From the NCBI GenBank assembly GCA_958405565.1, contig CATYEN010000026.1, forward strand, positions 1-30,951: a stretch of 30,951 bases of DNA, read 5' to 3'. Under the pieces are notes generated by a model. The model did no database searches, was not told the origin of the DNA, and worked only from the letters and a program-made list of their open reading frames with translations. Source of the DNA: an uncultured Collinsella sp. GTDB taxonomy: Bacteria; Actinomycetota; Coriobacteriia; Coriobacteriales; Coriobacteriaceae. Positions 1 through 7,146 of this stretch are shown here, in pieces. Both the position numbers and the translations under genes were made by a program. The stretch's first letter is position 1. Each line of letters opens with the position of its first letter.

Positions 1-5
1 AAGGG

Positions 6-31
6 AAGAGGCGGGGCATGCCCCGCCTCTT
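6..31. terminator. Perfect 12-bp inverted repeat, likely terminator
   Basis: The arms at 6-17 and 20-31 are perfectly complementary and GC-rich, with only two bases between them. No T-run follows on the plus strand. It probably ends a gene lying to the left of the window, but that gene is not visible. Confidence 0.5.
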
Positions 32-80
32 ACACCACATCTCTGCGCGCTACCCGATTGACAGCCCCTTCCGGACCCTG

Positions 81-308
81 TGGCCAAAAAAGGTCAAATA
101 TGAGTACTGTTACATTTTTAGTAGCAGCCAAAACCGCCTCAAATGACCTCTTTGCGGCTTCTATACGCCTTCAAATTAATCAAAACGCCCGTTAGCATGC
201 TTCTGTGTGCCAACGTTAATGAACATATTTGCTGTTGTGCCTATTATCTTGTAAGCTCGATATGAGACTACGCCAGCAACAGTACTCATATTTGCCATTT
301 TTTGCCCA
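81..308. mobile_element. MITE-like element with 31-bp terminal inverted repeats
   Basis: The left end at 81-111 and the right end at 278-308 are inverted copies of each other, with 3 mismatches in 31 bp. They share a 17-bp block containing CAAATATGAGTACTGTT. The 166-bp interior is AT-richer than its surroundings and has no credible gene. Non-autonomous miniature transposons have this form. No clear target-site duplication could be seen, so mobility is an inference. Confidence 0.5.
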
Positions 309-377
309 CGGGGTATGCCGCAGAAGATCCAACTTGCTCCAGCGTGCCGTACGCCGACCCCCCTTCCGGCGAGTGCC

Positions 378-427
378 GACATTTTCCCAGATAAAACCGA
401 CCAAAATAAACCTGTCCCTTTTTGGTA
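378..427 (-). repeat. Partial copy of a dispersed repeat (inverted)
   Basis: This stretch is the reverse complement of the first ~45 bp of the 216-bp repeats at 6588 and 14620. The shared core reads GACAGGTTTATTTTGG and GGTTTTATCTGGG. Only the left end of the element is present here. Confidence 0.6.
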
Positions 428-447
428 GGTTTCGGGGTGACAAGGGC

Positions 448-476
448 TTGCACTTTAGCGTGCGACAGCGGATAAT
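448..476 (+). promoter_or_regulatory. Predicted sigma-70 type promoter for the DAHP synthase gene
   Basis: TTGCAC at 448-453 and GATAAT at 471-476 are separated by 17 bp, matching the -35 and -10 consensus well. Transcription would start near 483, leaving a leader of about 48 nt with no attenuator-like structure seen. Confidence 0.55.
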
Positions 477-530
477 GCCGAGCATTCGACAAAACGCTTA
501 TTGCTCTTTCTATAGATTGAGGAGGCCCCT

Positions 531-1562
531 ATGGCCATGGAATTCAAACGCAGGCTGCCGATACCCATGGAGATCCGCGAGGAAATGCCGCTTTCTGCCG
601 AACTTACCGCCAAAAAGCAGGCATTTGACGCCGAGGTCGCCAAAGTCTTTACCGGCGAGGACGCACGTAAGGCGCTCATCATCGGCCCATGCTCTGCCGA
701 CCGCGAGGATTCGGTGCTTGAGTACATGAACCGACTGGCCAAGACCGCCGAGGAGGTCAAGGACAAGCTCATCATCATTCCGCGCGTCTACACCAACAAG
801 CCGCGCACCAAGGGCACTGGCTACAAGGGCCTGCTGCACAACCCCGACCCCGAGGCGCCCGATGACCTGCTCGAAGGCGTTAAGGCCATCCGCCACATGC
901 ACCTGCGCGTTATTGAGGAAACGGGTTTCTTTACCGCCGACGAGATGCTCTATCCGTCCAACTACCAGTACCTCGTCGACCTGCTGAGCTACGTTGCCGT
1001 GGGCGCGCGCTCGGTCGAAAACCAGGAGCATCGCCTGGTGTCGAGCGGCATTTCGGTGCCCGTCGGCATGAAAAACCCCACCGCCGGTTCCACCACCGTC
1101 ATGCTTAACTCCATCTACGCCGCCCAGGCACATCAAAGCTTCATCTTCCGCAACTGGGAGGTTGAGTGCGACGGCAACCCGCTCGCACACGCCGTCATGC
1201 GTGGCTACATCGGTCTCGACGGTCGCACCTACCCCAACTACCACTACGAGCACCTGGAGCGCCTGGCCGAGCGCTATACCGAGCATGCCGGCTACGCCAA
1301 CCCGGCGGCGGTCATCGACTGCAACCACGACAACTCGGGCAAGCGCCCGCTGGAGCAGTACCGCATCTGCAAGGAGGTGCTCGACAGCTGCCGCCGCAAC
1401 GAGTCCATCTCCAAGCTGGTCAAGGGCTTTATGATCGAGTCCTACCTGGAGGATGGCAATCAGCCAGTCGATGGCGGCGTCTTTGGCAAGTCGATCACCG
1501 ACCCGTGCCTGGGCTGGGAAAAGACCGACTACCTCATCCACGAGATTGCGGAGCGGGTTTAG
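531..1562 (+). CDS. 3-deoxy-7-phosphoheptulonate (DAHP) synthase, class I
   Basis: This enzyme condenses phosphoenolpyruvate with erythrose 4-phosphate, the first committed step of the shikimate pathway. The 343-residue protein fits the class I AroF/G/H family (about 350 residues). GPCSADRED at 52-60 carries the metal-binding Cys. The RVYTNKPR block starting at Arg85, the VGARSVENQEHR and PVGMKN blocks, CNHDNSGK and MIESYLEDGNQ correspond to the substrate and metal ligands of the family. There is no added ACT or chorismate mutase domain. The ATG at 531 follows GGAGG at 521-525. The gene stands alone, followed by its own terminator. Which aromatic amino acid inhibits it cannot be told from sequence alone. 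Confidence 0.95.
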   Translation: MAMEFKRRLPIPMEIREEMPLSAELTAKKQAFDAEVAKVFTGEDARKALIIGPCSADREDSVLEYMNRLAKTAEEVKDKLIIIPRVYTNKPRTKGTGYKGLLHNPDPEAPDDLLEGVKAIRHMHLRVIEETGFFTADEMLYPSNYQYLVDLLSYVAVGARSVENQEHRLVSSGISVPVGMKNPTAGSTTVMLNSIYAAQAHQSFIFRNWEVECDGNPLAHAVMRGYIGLDGRTYPNYHYEHLERLAERYTEHAGYANPAAVIDCNHDNSGKRPLEQYRICKEVLDSCRRNESISKLVKGFMIESYLEDGNQPVDGGVFGKSITDPCLGWEKTDYLIHEIAERV

Positions 1563-1567
1563 TTACG

Positions 1568-1664
1568 CGGGCCGCATTTGGACAATCTGACGTTCAACTT
1601 CAAGGGCGCGACCAGAAGGTCAGCGCCCTTTCGTTTCACGCCACCTTGTCTCAAATGCGGCCCG
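1568..1664 (+). terminator. DAHP synthase terminator nested in a larger palindrome
   Basis: The inner stem at 1602-1609 and 1623-1630 (AAGGGCGC with GCGCCCTT) continues through GACC-agaa-GGTC and is followed by TCGTTT, a typical rho-independent terminator. It sits inside a second perfect 13-bp inverted repeat at 1568-1580 and 1652-1664. The same nested plan recurs at 21432-21556. Confidence 0.75.
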
Positions 1665-1716
1665 CTCGCTGTCCGTCCTCTACCTGCGGCGTTGCCTTGC
1701 TCCGAATGTGGCACTT

Positions 1717-1756
1717 GGGGACGTTCCTTTTCTGCCGGCAGTTTGGGACATTCCTT
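1717..1756 (-). repeat. 40-bp dispersed box, inverted copy
   Basis: This is a reverse-oriented copy of the box found at 29258-29297 and 30769-30808, with core GTCCCAAACTGCCGGCAG. It contains CTGCCGGCAG, a 10-bp palindrome. It lies in the otherwise gene-free stretch 1563-1938. Confidence 0.7.
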
Positions 1757-1764
1757 GCACCATT

Positions 1765-1818
1765 AGTCATTGGGGACGTTCTTGTTTGACTGGTCGTTTA
1801 AGAACATCCCCAATGACT
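1765..1818. repeat. 19-bp inverted repeat with 16-nt loop
   Basis: The arms at 1765-1783 and 1800-1818 match with one mismatch and contain TCATTGGGGACGTTC. The shared GGGGACGTTC string links it to the adjacent 40-bp box. It could form a hairpin ahead of the acetyltransferase gene. No T-run follows. Confidence 0.55.
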
Positions 1819-1938
1819 ACCCAATTGCCACCTCTCCGTCCCCGAGGTATCGGGGCTCGTCTGCCGAATGGTTGATGCGGCGGCCCTGCGGCCATGTCAC
1901 ACTCAGAGGTGGCCTGACCCAACTTGGAAGGAGCCTCC

Positions 1939-2583
1939 ATGAGCCTTGACAACGTAACCCTGCGCGCCGCCACGCTCGATGACCTGGCCGGCATCGCCGC
2001 CATCTACAACCAGCTGTGGTGCAACACGCTGCGCAACCGAGGCGACGTCGAAGCCGCCGATTTCTGTGCGCGCTTTAACATCGCCATGCAGCTGCAGCGC
2101 TCCCCCATCGCGCTCGTTGCCGAAGCTGAAGGCCACATCATCGCCGCTTGCTGCATCGGCATCTTCGAAGACGGCAAACCACGCACCAATCCCACGTGGG
2201 AGCCCTGCTACAACGAGATGTTCGCCCAGGCAACCGAGATGGCAAAGACCGCCGATGCCAAGCTCGAAGGCTCGCTCTTTGGCGATAGCCGCGAGAAGGC
2301 AACAGCCGACCACTTTGCCGCCACGGGCAACGAATATGCCCAGGGCCAGCTCAACCTGATCATCATCGTGCCCGAATGGCAGGGCAAGGGGCTCGGCCGT
2401 GCGCTCATCGACCTTGCGCGCGCCGAACTCGCCAAAGCCGGGTGCACCAAATTCTTCCTGATGAGCGACTGCAACTCCGATTGGCAGTTCTACGAGCACC
2501 TCAACATGAAGCGCATCCTGGAGGATCACAGCCAGGACACCGGCGACGGATTTATCGTCTATATGTACGGAGGCACGCTCTAA
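1939..2583 (+). CDS. GNAT-family N-acetyltransferase
   Basis: The protein has 214 residues and a single GNAT fold spanning nearly its whole length. The N-terminus has the usual opening (VTLRAATLDDLAGIAAIY). The acetyl-CoA-binding motif A is visible as VPEWQGKGLGRALI, followed by FYEHLNMKRI, the typical late helix-strand. The family moves an acetyl group from acetyl-CoA to an amine; the substrate here is unknown. The start is the ATG at 1939, placed 5 nt after AAGGAG (1928-1933). An upstream in-frame TTG at 1924 overlaps this ribosome site and is unlikely. The gene is monocistronic and convergent with the next one. Confidence 0.85.
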   Translation: MSLDNVTLRAATLDDLAGIAAIYNQLWCNTLRNRGDVEAADFCARFNIAMQLQRSPIALVAEAEGHIIAACCIGIFEDGKPRTNPTWEPCYNEMFAQATEMAKTADAKLEGSLFGDSREKATADHFAATGNEYAQGQLNLIIIVPEWQGKGLGRALIDLARAELAKAGCTKFFLMSDCNSDWQFYEHLNMKRILEDHSQDTGDGFIVYMYGGTL

Positions 2584-2613
2584 GTACCCCTTCAATCAAG
2601 GCGAGCCGGGCAC

Positions 2614-2654
2614 CCGGCCCTTGGCCTCTGCCCAGGAATAACCCAAGGGGCCGG
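2614..2654. terminator. Possible shared terminator hairpin between convergent genes
   Basis: CCGGCCCTTGG at 2614-2624 pairs with CCAAGGGGCCGG at 2643-2654 with one bulged base. It lies between two convergent genes. There is no T-run, so the call rests on position and stem strength. Confidence 0.4.
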
Positions 2655-2665
2655 ACCGCCCGTCC

Positions 2666-4216
2666 CTAAACCTGCCCGACAGCGCGATATCTCGTCGCCC
2701 GAGCGCGCCCCTCTTTAACGAGTGCGCCTTCCTCAAGCAAACCGTTGATAACCCGCAGCGTCACGTCGCGCCCAGTTCCCAGAGCGTCCGAAGCATCCTG
2801 GCGCGTAAAACCGCGGGGCCGCTCAAGGGCAAAGCGAATCAAGGTGCGAGCGTATCCACCACGTCGCTCGTCCGAGACATCCTGTAGCATCGCGGACGCC
2901 TTGCACGCAACATCAAAGCCAAGCTCCTCCACGAGCTTGGCACGCACCTCGTGGCCGCAGTCGCCATTCATCGACACGTGCCCCTCTCGCTGCGCTCGCA
3001 CGGATGCAAACGCCTGCGAAACATCGGGCGGCAGCGCCCCTTCCCGCTCGAGCTGCTCATAATCGCTGTAATCCCCACGCAAGTTGGGACCGCTATTGCC
3101 ACGAGGCGTCAGATAGGAATTGCGCACGGCGTTGACGTTGGGCAGCGACAACCTAAACATTGCAGGGTAGGCGCAGACCTCGGGTTCCAACCCTTCTGCC
3201 TCATAGAGCGCACGGATCCCCTTGAGGCCCGTTCCAAACGCCTCAACCATTCCCAGACGCAAAAAGAGCAGTTGCAGCTTTGGATTCCGAGCGTCCGAGC
3301 CGCCCGCAAGCGCCTCCTCGACGCTGATGTGCTGCGGCCCTCCCGCATTGGTAAATTCAAGCGCCGTACGGCTCATCTTGATAAGAGACGCCACCGAAGA
3401 TTCGTAGTCGCGATGGATAAACAGGTTCAGAATTCCCTCTCGAACAGCCTCGCGGGGATAGTCGTCCTTATCTATGCGATCGAGCCTTCCCGGCACAAAG
3501 TACATACGCGTTGCGTTCGATATATTGAGGAACCGTTCGATATCCTCTATCTGCCTGAAGATCGAGCCCTCGCCATCCTGACGGTCGATAAACTCGGTAT
3601 ACGCATCGTCGTTGAAGAGGCCAGCGCGGACTGCAAAGGGGTTTTGGTCAGAGACCAGCAGTGCCAAATTGGTGTAAAAGCCCAGCTCATCGATAAGGCC
3701 GAGATTCTTTTGAGAGGTTTGGTCAAACGTAATCTCCGCGCGCCTAAAGACCCGCTCGGCTTCAAAAAACGTCAAGCTCTGTTCATGAGAGCGCGCGGTC
3801 TCAAAATAATCGCCGTCGGTGCGCTTGATCATCGAGCGGATCTGGGCCATCTCGATGGGCACGTTGGCAGGACCTAGGCGCCGATATACCCCGGCGGGAA
3901 CAAATCCCTTCGAGCACAGGCAGTACGGCTTGTGAGGACCCGCTTCCACCTCGATTTTCACCAACGCTGCGCCATCGATGTCCAATGCGGAGACCGTCGT
4001 GATTTCAGAAACGTCGGGATACACGCCATCGGTTATTGCATTAGAGCATTGAAGCATGGTGGCATCGATATCGTCCACGCCGACGATGCTGCCAAAATCG
4101 TCGATTCCGATATACAAGGTACCGCCATTCGAATTGGCAAACGCCACCACAGCTTTGAGCAGCTTAGGGGTAAATGTGCACTTGAACTCCACGGTCTCAC
4201 TTTCAACAAGCTGCAT
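2666..4216 (-). CDS. AlbA_2 (Schlafen-like) DNA-binding domain protein with RecG-like C-terminal region
   Basis: The 516-residue protein opens with the AlbA_2 signature (ESETVEFKCTFTPKLLKAVVAFANSNGGTLYIGIDD split over residues 5-40), a nucleic-acid binding fold. A middle segment contains YPREAVREGILNLFIHRDY and the FGTGLKGI block, typical of the RecG-like ATPase-type domain of these proteins. The last ~70 residues look like a winged helix (TRQDASDALGTGRDVTLRVI, then LVKEGRARATRYRA). Such proteins are usually annotated as putative transcriptional regulators or helicase-related. The ATG at 4216 follows AGGGGG by a few bases; a start at 4231 would lie upstream of this site. Two palindromic sites just upstream suggest self-regulation. 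The cellular role is unknown. Confidence 0.85.
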   Translation of the reverse strand: MQLVESETVEFKCTFTPKLLKAVVAFANSNGGTLYIGIDDFGSIVGVDDIDATMLQCSNAITDGVYPDVSEITTVSALDIDGAALVKIEVEAGPHKPYCLCSKGFVPAGVYRRLGPANVPIEMAQIRSMIKRTDGDYFETARSHEQSLTFFEAERVFRRAEITFDQTSQKNLGLIDELGFYTNLALLVSDQNPFAVRAGLFNDDAYTEFIDRQDGEGSIFRQIEDIERFLNISNATRMYFVPGRLDRIDKDDYPREAVREGILNLFIHRDYESSVASLIKMSRTALEFTNAGGPQHISVEEALAGGSDARNPKLQLLFLRLGMVEAFGTGLKGIRALYEAEGLEPEVCAYPAMFRLSLPNVNAVRNSYLTPRGNSGPNLRGDYSDYEQLEREGALPPDVSQAFASVRAQREGHVSMNGDCGHEVRAKLVEELGFDVACKASAMLQDVSDERRGGYARTLIRFALERPRGFTRQDASDALGTGRDVTLRVINGLLEEGALVKEGRARATRYRAVGQV

Positions 4217-4235
4217 GCTACCCCCTATCATCGAC

Positions 4236-4267
4236 TATCGACGATTCTAGACCAACTATCGACGATA
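4236..4267. promoter_or_regulatory. Paired operator candidates upstream of the AlbA_2 gene
   Basis: TATCGACGATT (4236-4246) and TATCGACGATA (4257-4267) are odd-length palindromes (TATCG-A-CGATA) whose centres are exactly 21 bp apart, two turns of the helix. They lie 20 to 50 bp upstream of the start codon. The neighbouring gene encodes a protein with a C-terminal winged helix, so autoregulation is the simplest reading. Confidence 0.5.
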
Positions 4268-4331
4268 AGCAAGGCCCCTGGTACCCTCGCTTAGACCCGA
4301 GTGCCCGCGTGCAACGCTGCCCGCCGCACGC

Positions 4332-4365
4332 AAAAGGGCCCGCCAGCGCGTGCGCCAGCGGGCCC
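4332..4365 (-). terminator. Rho-independent terminator of the first agmatine deiminase gene
   Basis: GGGCCCGC (4336-4343) pairs with GCGGGCCC (4358-4365) around an inner GCGC-GT-GCGC. Read on the minus strand the stem is followed by CTTTTG, a short T-tract. Confidence 0.75.
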
Positions 4366-4405
4366 CAGGTCATATCGACACTACCCCGTGTGCCTGCAAC
4401 CGCAT

Positions 4406-5527
4406 CTACTTACAGCGCGCCTTGGGCTGCTGCTGGGTGATGCAGTGGATGTTGCCGCCGCCGTAGATAACCTCGCGAGTCATGATACCGATGACTTCAC
4501 GGTCCGGAAAAGCAGTCTGGATATCCTTGAGCGCCTGGGCGTCATTGGGATCGCCGAACTGCGGTACAAGCACTGCGCCGTTGATGGGCAGGAAGTTGAG
4601 GTAGCTCGGCTCGAAAGCATCCTCGGGGGTACGCGGCAGCACGCCCTCGACGGGGTCAATCGTGCTGGCCTCCTCTTCGGTCATATATACCGAGGTCGCA
4701 GGCATAATCACCTTGTGGATCTTGAGCTTGCGGCCCTTGGCATCGGTCGCCTCGGAGAGCGTCTTGAAGGCCTCCTGGCACTCCTTGTAGAACTTATGGT
4801 TGGGATCGTCGGTCCACATGCAGCAGACCTCGCCGGGCGCACTAAAGCATGCAACATCGTCCACGTGCCCGTTGGTCTCAAACGGGTCGATGCCGTCCTT
4901 GATCCAAATGACCTTCTCGATGCCCAGGTACTCGGCAAGCTTCTCCTCGATCTGCTCCTTGGTGTACTGGGGGTTGCGGTCCTCATTGAGCAGACACATC
5001 TCGGTGGTCACCACGGTGCCCTGGCCGTCGCAGTTAAACGAGCCGCCCTCGAGGATGTAATCCTCGGGACGATAGCGGTTAACCTGCTCGAGCTGTGCCA
5101 CCTGCAGGCCAATGGAAGCGTCCTTGTCCCACGGGAAATACAGGCCGTCAATGAAACCGCCGTAAGCATTAAAGTGGAAGTGCGAAAGAGCAACCTCACC
5201 ATTGTCATTAACAAGGAACGCCGGGCCGGGGTCGCGAATCCAGCTGTCGTTGTACTCCATGTGGATAACGCGCACGTTCTCAACGCCATCGAAAATCTCG
5301 CACACCGCGGGGAAGTCTTCGGTGTTGACGCCCACAGTGATGGGCTGAAAACGTGCAACGGTCTTGATGATCTCGGTAAAGACCTTTTGCGCCGGCTTGG
5401 CACCGCAGCGCCACACATCCGAACGATGCGGCCACAAAATCCAGGTGCGCTCCTGCTCCTCGTACTCGCCGGGCATGTAGAATCCGTCCTTCTTTGGCGT
5501 AGACTCGCTCTCGTAAATGGTCTTCAT
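4406..5527 (-). CDS. Agmatine deiminase (first copy)
   Basis: This enzyme hydrolyses agmatine to N-carbamoylputrescine and ammonia. The 373-residue protein matches the PPAD-like agmatine deiminase family in length. Visible active-site elements are NDSWIRDPGPAF (Arg98-Asp99), EGGS with Glu160, NGHVDD with His221 and Asp223, and the nucleophile Cys362 in GGGNIHCITQQQP. The ATG follows TAGGAGCC, a good ribosome site. The gene is monocistronic, with its own terminator, and is divergent from a LuxR-type gene 181 bp away that may control it. A second, more diverged copy lies at 9092. Confidence in the function is high. Confidence 0.95.
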   Translation of the reverse strand: MKTIYESESTPKKDGFYMPGEYEEQERTWILWPHRSDVWRCGAKPAQKVFTEIIKTVARFQPITVGVNTEDFPAVCEIFDGVENVRVIHMEYNDSWIRDPGPAFLVNDNGEVALSHFHFNAYGGFIDGLYFPWDKDASIGLQVAQLEQVNRYRPEDYILEGGSFNCDGQGTVVTTEMCLLNEDRNPQYTKEQIEEKLAEYLGIEKVIWIKDGIDPFETNGHVDDVACFSAPGEVCCMWTDDPNHKFYKECQEAFKTLSEATDAKGRKLKIHKVIMPATSVYMTEEEASTIDPVEGVLPRTPEDAFEPSYLNFLPINGAVLVPQFGDPNDAQALKDIQTAFPDREVIGIMTREVIYGGGNIHCITQQQPKARCK

Positions 5528-5708
5528 GTTGGCTCCTAACGATATGGACGACCCTTTGTGATGACGGCCCCATTGTGCGGCTCCGGAAGCCCACTCTCAA
5601 TGGGCCTAGGGGACCCTTTCGCCACCCAAAAGGACACCGTTCACTGACCTAAAGTTCTAGTGGCGCGCGAGACGTGTCATACTGACAAAGCCGCATGAAA
5701 GGACATCC
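5528..5708. promoter_or_regulatory. Divergent control region between aguA and a LuxR gene
   Basis: This 181-bp stretch holds a hairpin-like repeat CCCATTG (5569-5575) with CAATGGG (5598-5604), and ACCGTTCACTG (5636-5646). The latter differs by one base from the ACCGTTCACGG dyads at 13435, 13514 and 26128. CATACT at 5678-5683 is a possible -10 for the rightward gene, whose ribosome site is AAAGGA at 5698-5703. Confidence 0.45.
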
Positions 5709-6512
5709 ATGACCAATACCACGCATACCCGCTTTAACCCCGATGAGATCCACGGGAGCCGCTGGTCCGCCCTCAACGAATGCGCCTTATGGATTCATGG
5801 CTGCGGCGACTTCGCCACGCTTCAAGCCGGGCTTCTTGATAGAGTTAATCAGGTGATATCGCACCGGGCCTCGATGTTTGATATCGCACGCGCCGGCACA
5901 CACGGGCAGACAGAATTCGTAAGCCCCGTTGCCCGTGGCATGGCAGAAGACCAGCTCGAGAGCTACTACGAACGCTATGCCGCCTTTGACTACACCCTTT
6001 GGAGCTTTGACGTTCACAACGTGCATGTTTATCGCGACCTGGACCTCGTGGATGTCGAGCGCCGCAACGCAACGCCCATCTATCAGGAGTGGATGAAGCC
6101 GCTCGGCATCTACTATGGCTGCACTGCCACGCTCGCGCACGGGGGCACATCCCTGGGGTCGCTCACGCTGTTTCGCGCACGAGAAGCGGGGGATTTTTCG
6201 GACGAAGAGCTCGAAGCCCTACGCCAGCTCGCGCGGCACCTGAGCCTGCGCCTGTACGGGATCCTTGCGCAGAGCACCGCACAGCAAGCTTGCGAGAACC
6301 CCTTAGAGGCGCTCATCAGCGAGCTCGAAGTCCTCCCCCGCGAGGCAGAGGTGCTCAAGATGATGCTTGCCGGCAAGACCAACCGCGAAATGGCCGAGGA
6401 GCTCTATATCTCGGAGTCGACCGTAAAAAAGCATGTCAACGCCCTCTATCACAAGCTCGGCGTCAAAAACCGCCTGGGCCTCATGACTGCCACGCGAAAC
6501 ATCCCGCGATAA
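5709..6512 (+). CDS. LuxR-family transcriptional regulator, soluble
   Basis: The protein has 267 residues and no membrane segment. Residues about 25-190 resemble a GAF-like or autoinducer-type sensor fold. The C-terminal 65 residues form a LuxR helix-turn-helix (LPREAEVLKMMLAGKTNREM, then YISESTVKKHVNALYHKLGVKNR). Proteins of this build bind a small ligand and activate or repress nearby promoters. It is divergent from the first agmatine deiminase, so agmatine or a related amine is a plausible signal; this is inferred from position only. The ATG at 5709 follows AAAGGA with good spacing. Confidence 0.85.
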   Translation: MTNTTHTRFNPDEIHGSRWSALNECALWIHGCGDFATLQAGLLDRVNQVISHRASMFDIARAGTHGQTEFVSPVARGMAEDQLESYYERYAAFDYTLWSFDVHNVHVYRDLDLVDVERRNATPIYQEWMKPLGIYYGCTATLAHGGTSLGSLTLFRAREAGDFSDEELEALRQLARHLSLRLYGILAQSTAQQACENPLEALISELEVLPREAEVLKMMLAGKTNREMAEELYISESTVKKHVNALYHKLGVKNRLGLMTATRNIPR

Positions 6513-6546
6513 AAAGGGCGCTTTCCATACGGAGAACGCCCTTTGA
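6513..6546 (+). terminator. Rho-independent terminator of the soluble LuxR gene
   Basis: AAAAAGGGCG pairs with CGCCCTTTG across a 16-nt loop directly after the stop codon. Confidence 0.75.
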
Positions 6547-6587
6547 TTTCGCCATTTGAATTATTGTCGGCTCTGGCTCAAAGAGTA

Positions 6588-6803
6588 GACAGGTTTATTT
6601 TGGCAGGTTTTATCTGGGCAAATGTCTGCCGCCACGAGGGAGCTGCCTTCCATCGCGGCGGTCTTCTAGCAGAAAAACCAAGTGAGTAGGCTTTTTGTAG
6701 GAGACCAAGCACGCCCCAAAACGCCACAGCTCTGACCTGCGGTTTTATTGAGTATTTGTTGCGATGTGCTCGGTAAGTTCAAAAAAGTCTACTCACTTGC
6801 ATC
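6588..6803 (+). mobile_element. 216-bp dispersed repeat, copy 1 (MITE-like)
   Basis: The sequence is about 85-90% identical by eye to 14620-14835, at exactly the same length, with no gene inside. An internal inverted repeat, AAGTGAGTAGGCTTTTT (6680-6696) and AAAAAAGTCTACTCACTT (6781-6798), could be the ends of a ~120-bp non-autonomous transposon. Both copies follow a LuxR-type gene. The end of the copy is followed by CCCCTTTGTGGTGGTTT (6811-6827), identical to the right arm of the terminator at 23612-23628. Confidence 0.6.
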
Positions 6804-6825
6804 TGCTCATCCCCTTTGTGGTGGT

Positions 6826-6855
6826 TTGGAGCTCTCCTCGGCGGAATGCTAGACT
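6826..6855 (+). promoter_or_regulatory. Possible promoter for the small ORF at 6910
   Basis: TTGGAG at 6826-6831 and TAGACT at 6850-6855 are 18 bp apart. The match is fair, and its position directly after the repeat is notable. Confidence 0.35.
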
Positions 6856-6909
6856 GGCGGCGTATACATTCGCGCCAAAACACGGGTCGCATGCAAGAAA
6901 GGAGATGCC

Positions 6910-7101
6910 ATGGCGCCTATCGCACCGCTCAAGATGCTCGTCGCTCCTGCCGCCAAGACCATCGCCCGCCTGAGCGACTCACTCACCTACGAAGATATCC
7001 CCTGCGTTGTCGACGAGCGTACGGACAGTTGCCCTTACCTGGGCCACGTCCCCTACTTTGCGCCTAAGCTCGCTTCTGATCCCGAGCACCGCGAACAGTA
7101 A
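6910..7101 (+). CDS. Small hypothetical protein (63 aa)
   Basis: No family is recognised. The 63-residue product has an apolar, slightly basic N-terminus (MAPIAPLKMLVAPAAKTIAR), an acidic middle with two cysteines, and a CPYLGHVPYFAPK segment rich in aromatic and proline residues. The gene has a strong ribosome site, AAAGGAG at 6898-6904, 5 nt before the ATG, and is followed by a terminator-like hairpin. Both support a real gene. No signal peptide or membrane helix is evident. Confidence 0.55.
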   Translation: MAPIAPLKMLVAPAAKTIARLSDSLTYEDIPCVVDERTDSCPYLGHVPYFAPKLASDPEHREQ

Positions 7102-7115
7102 TCCAAGATGCAGCC

Positions 7116-7146
7116 AGCGCCGCACAACTCGCGGCGCTACTGTTTT
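7116..7146. terminator. Shared terminator of convergent genes
   Basis: AGCGCCGC (7116-7123) and GCGGCGCT (7131-7138) form a perfect 8-bp stem with a 7-nt loop, followed by ACTGTTTT on the plus strand. It lies between the small ORF and the convergent permease, whose stop codon touches the stem. Confidence 0.6.

Noticed and set aside
1578..1766. Small Cys-rich ORF after the DAHP synthase gene
   Set aside because: It runs through the terminator palindrome and the 40-bp box and has no ribosome site. The shared box produces similar false peptides elsewhere.
4301..5539. Long plus-strand open frames opposite the agmatine deiminase, and similar ones at 9071 and 12268
   Set aside because: They are antisense shadows caused by high GC codon bias; the opposite strands hold recognised enzymes with good ribosome sites.
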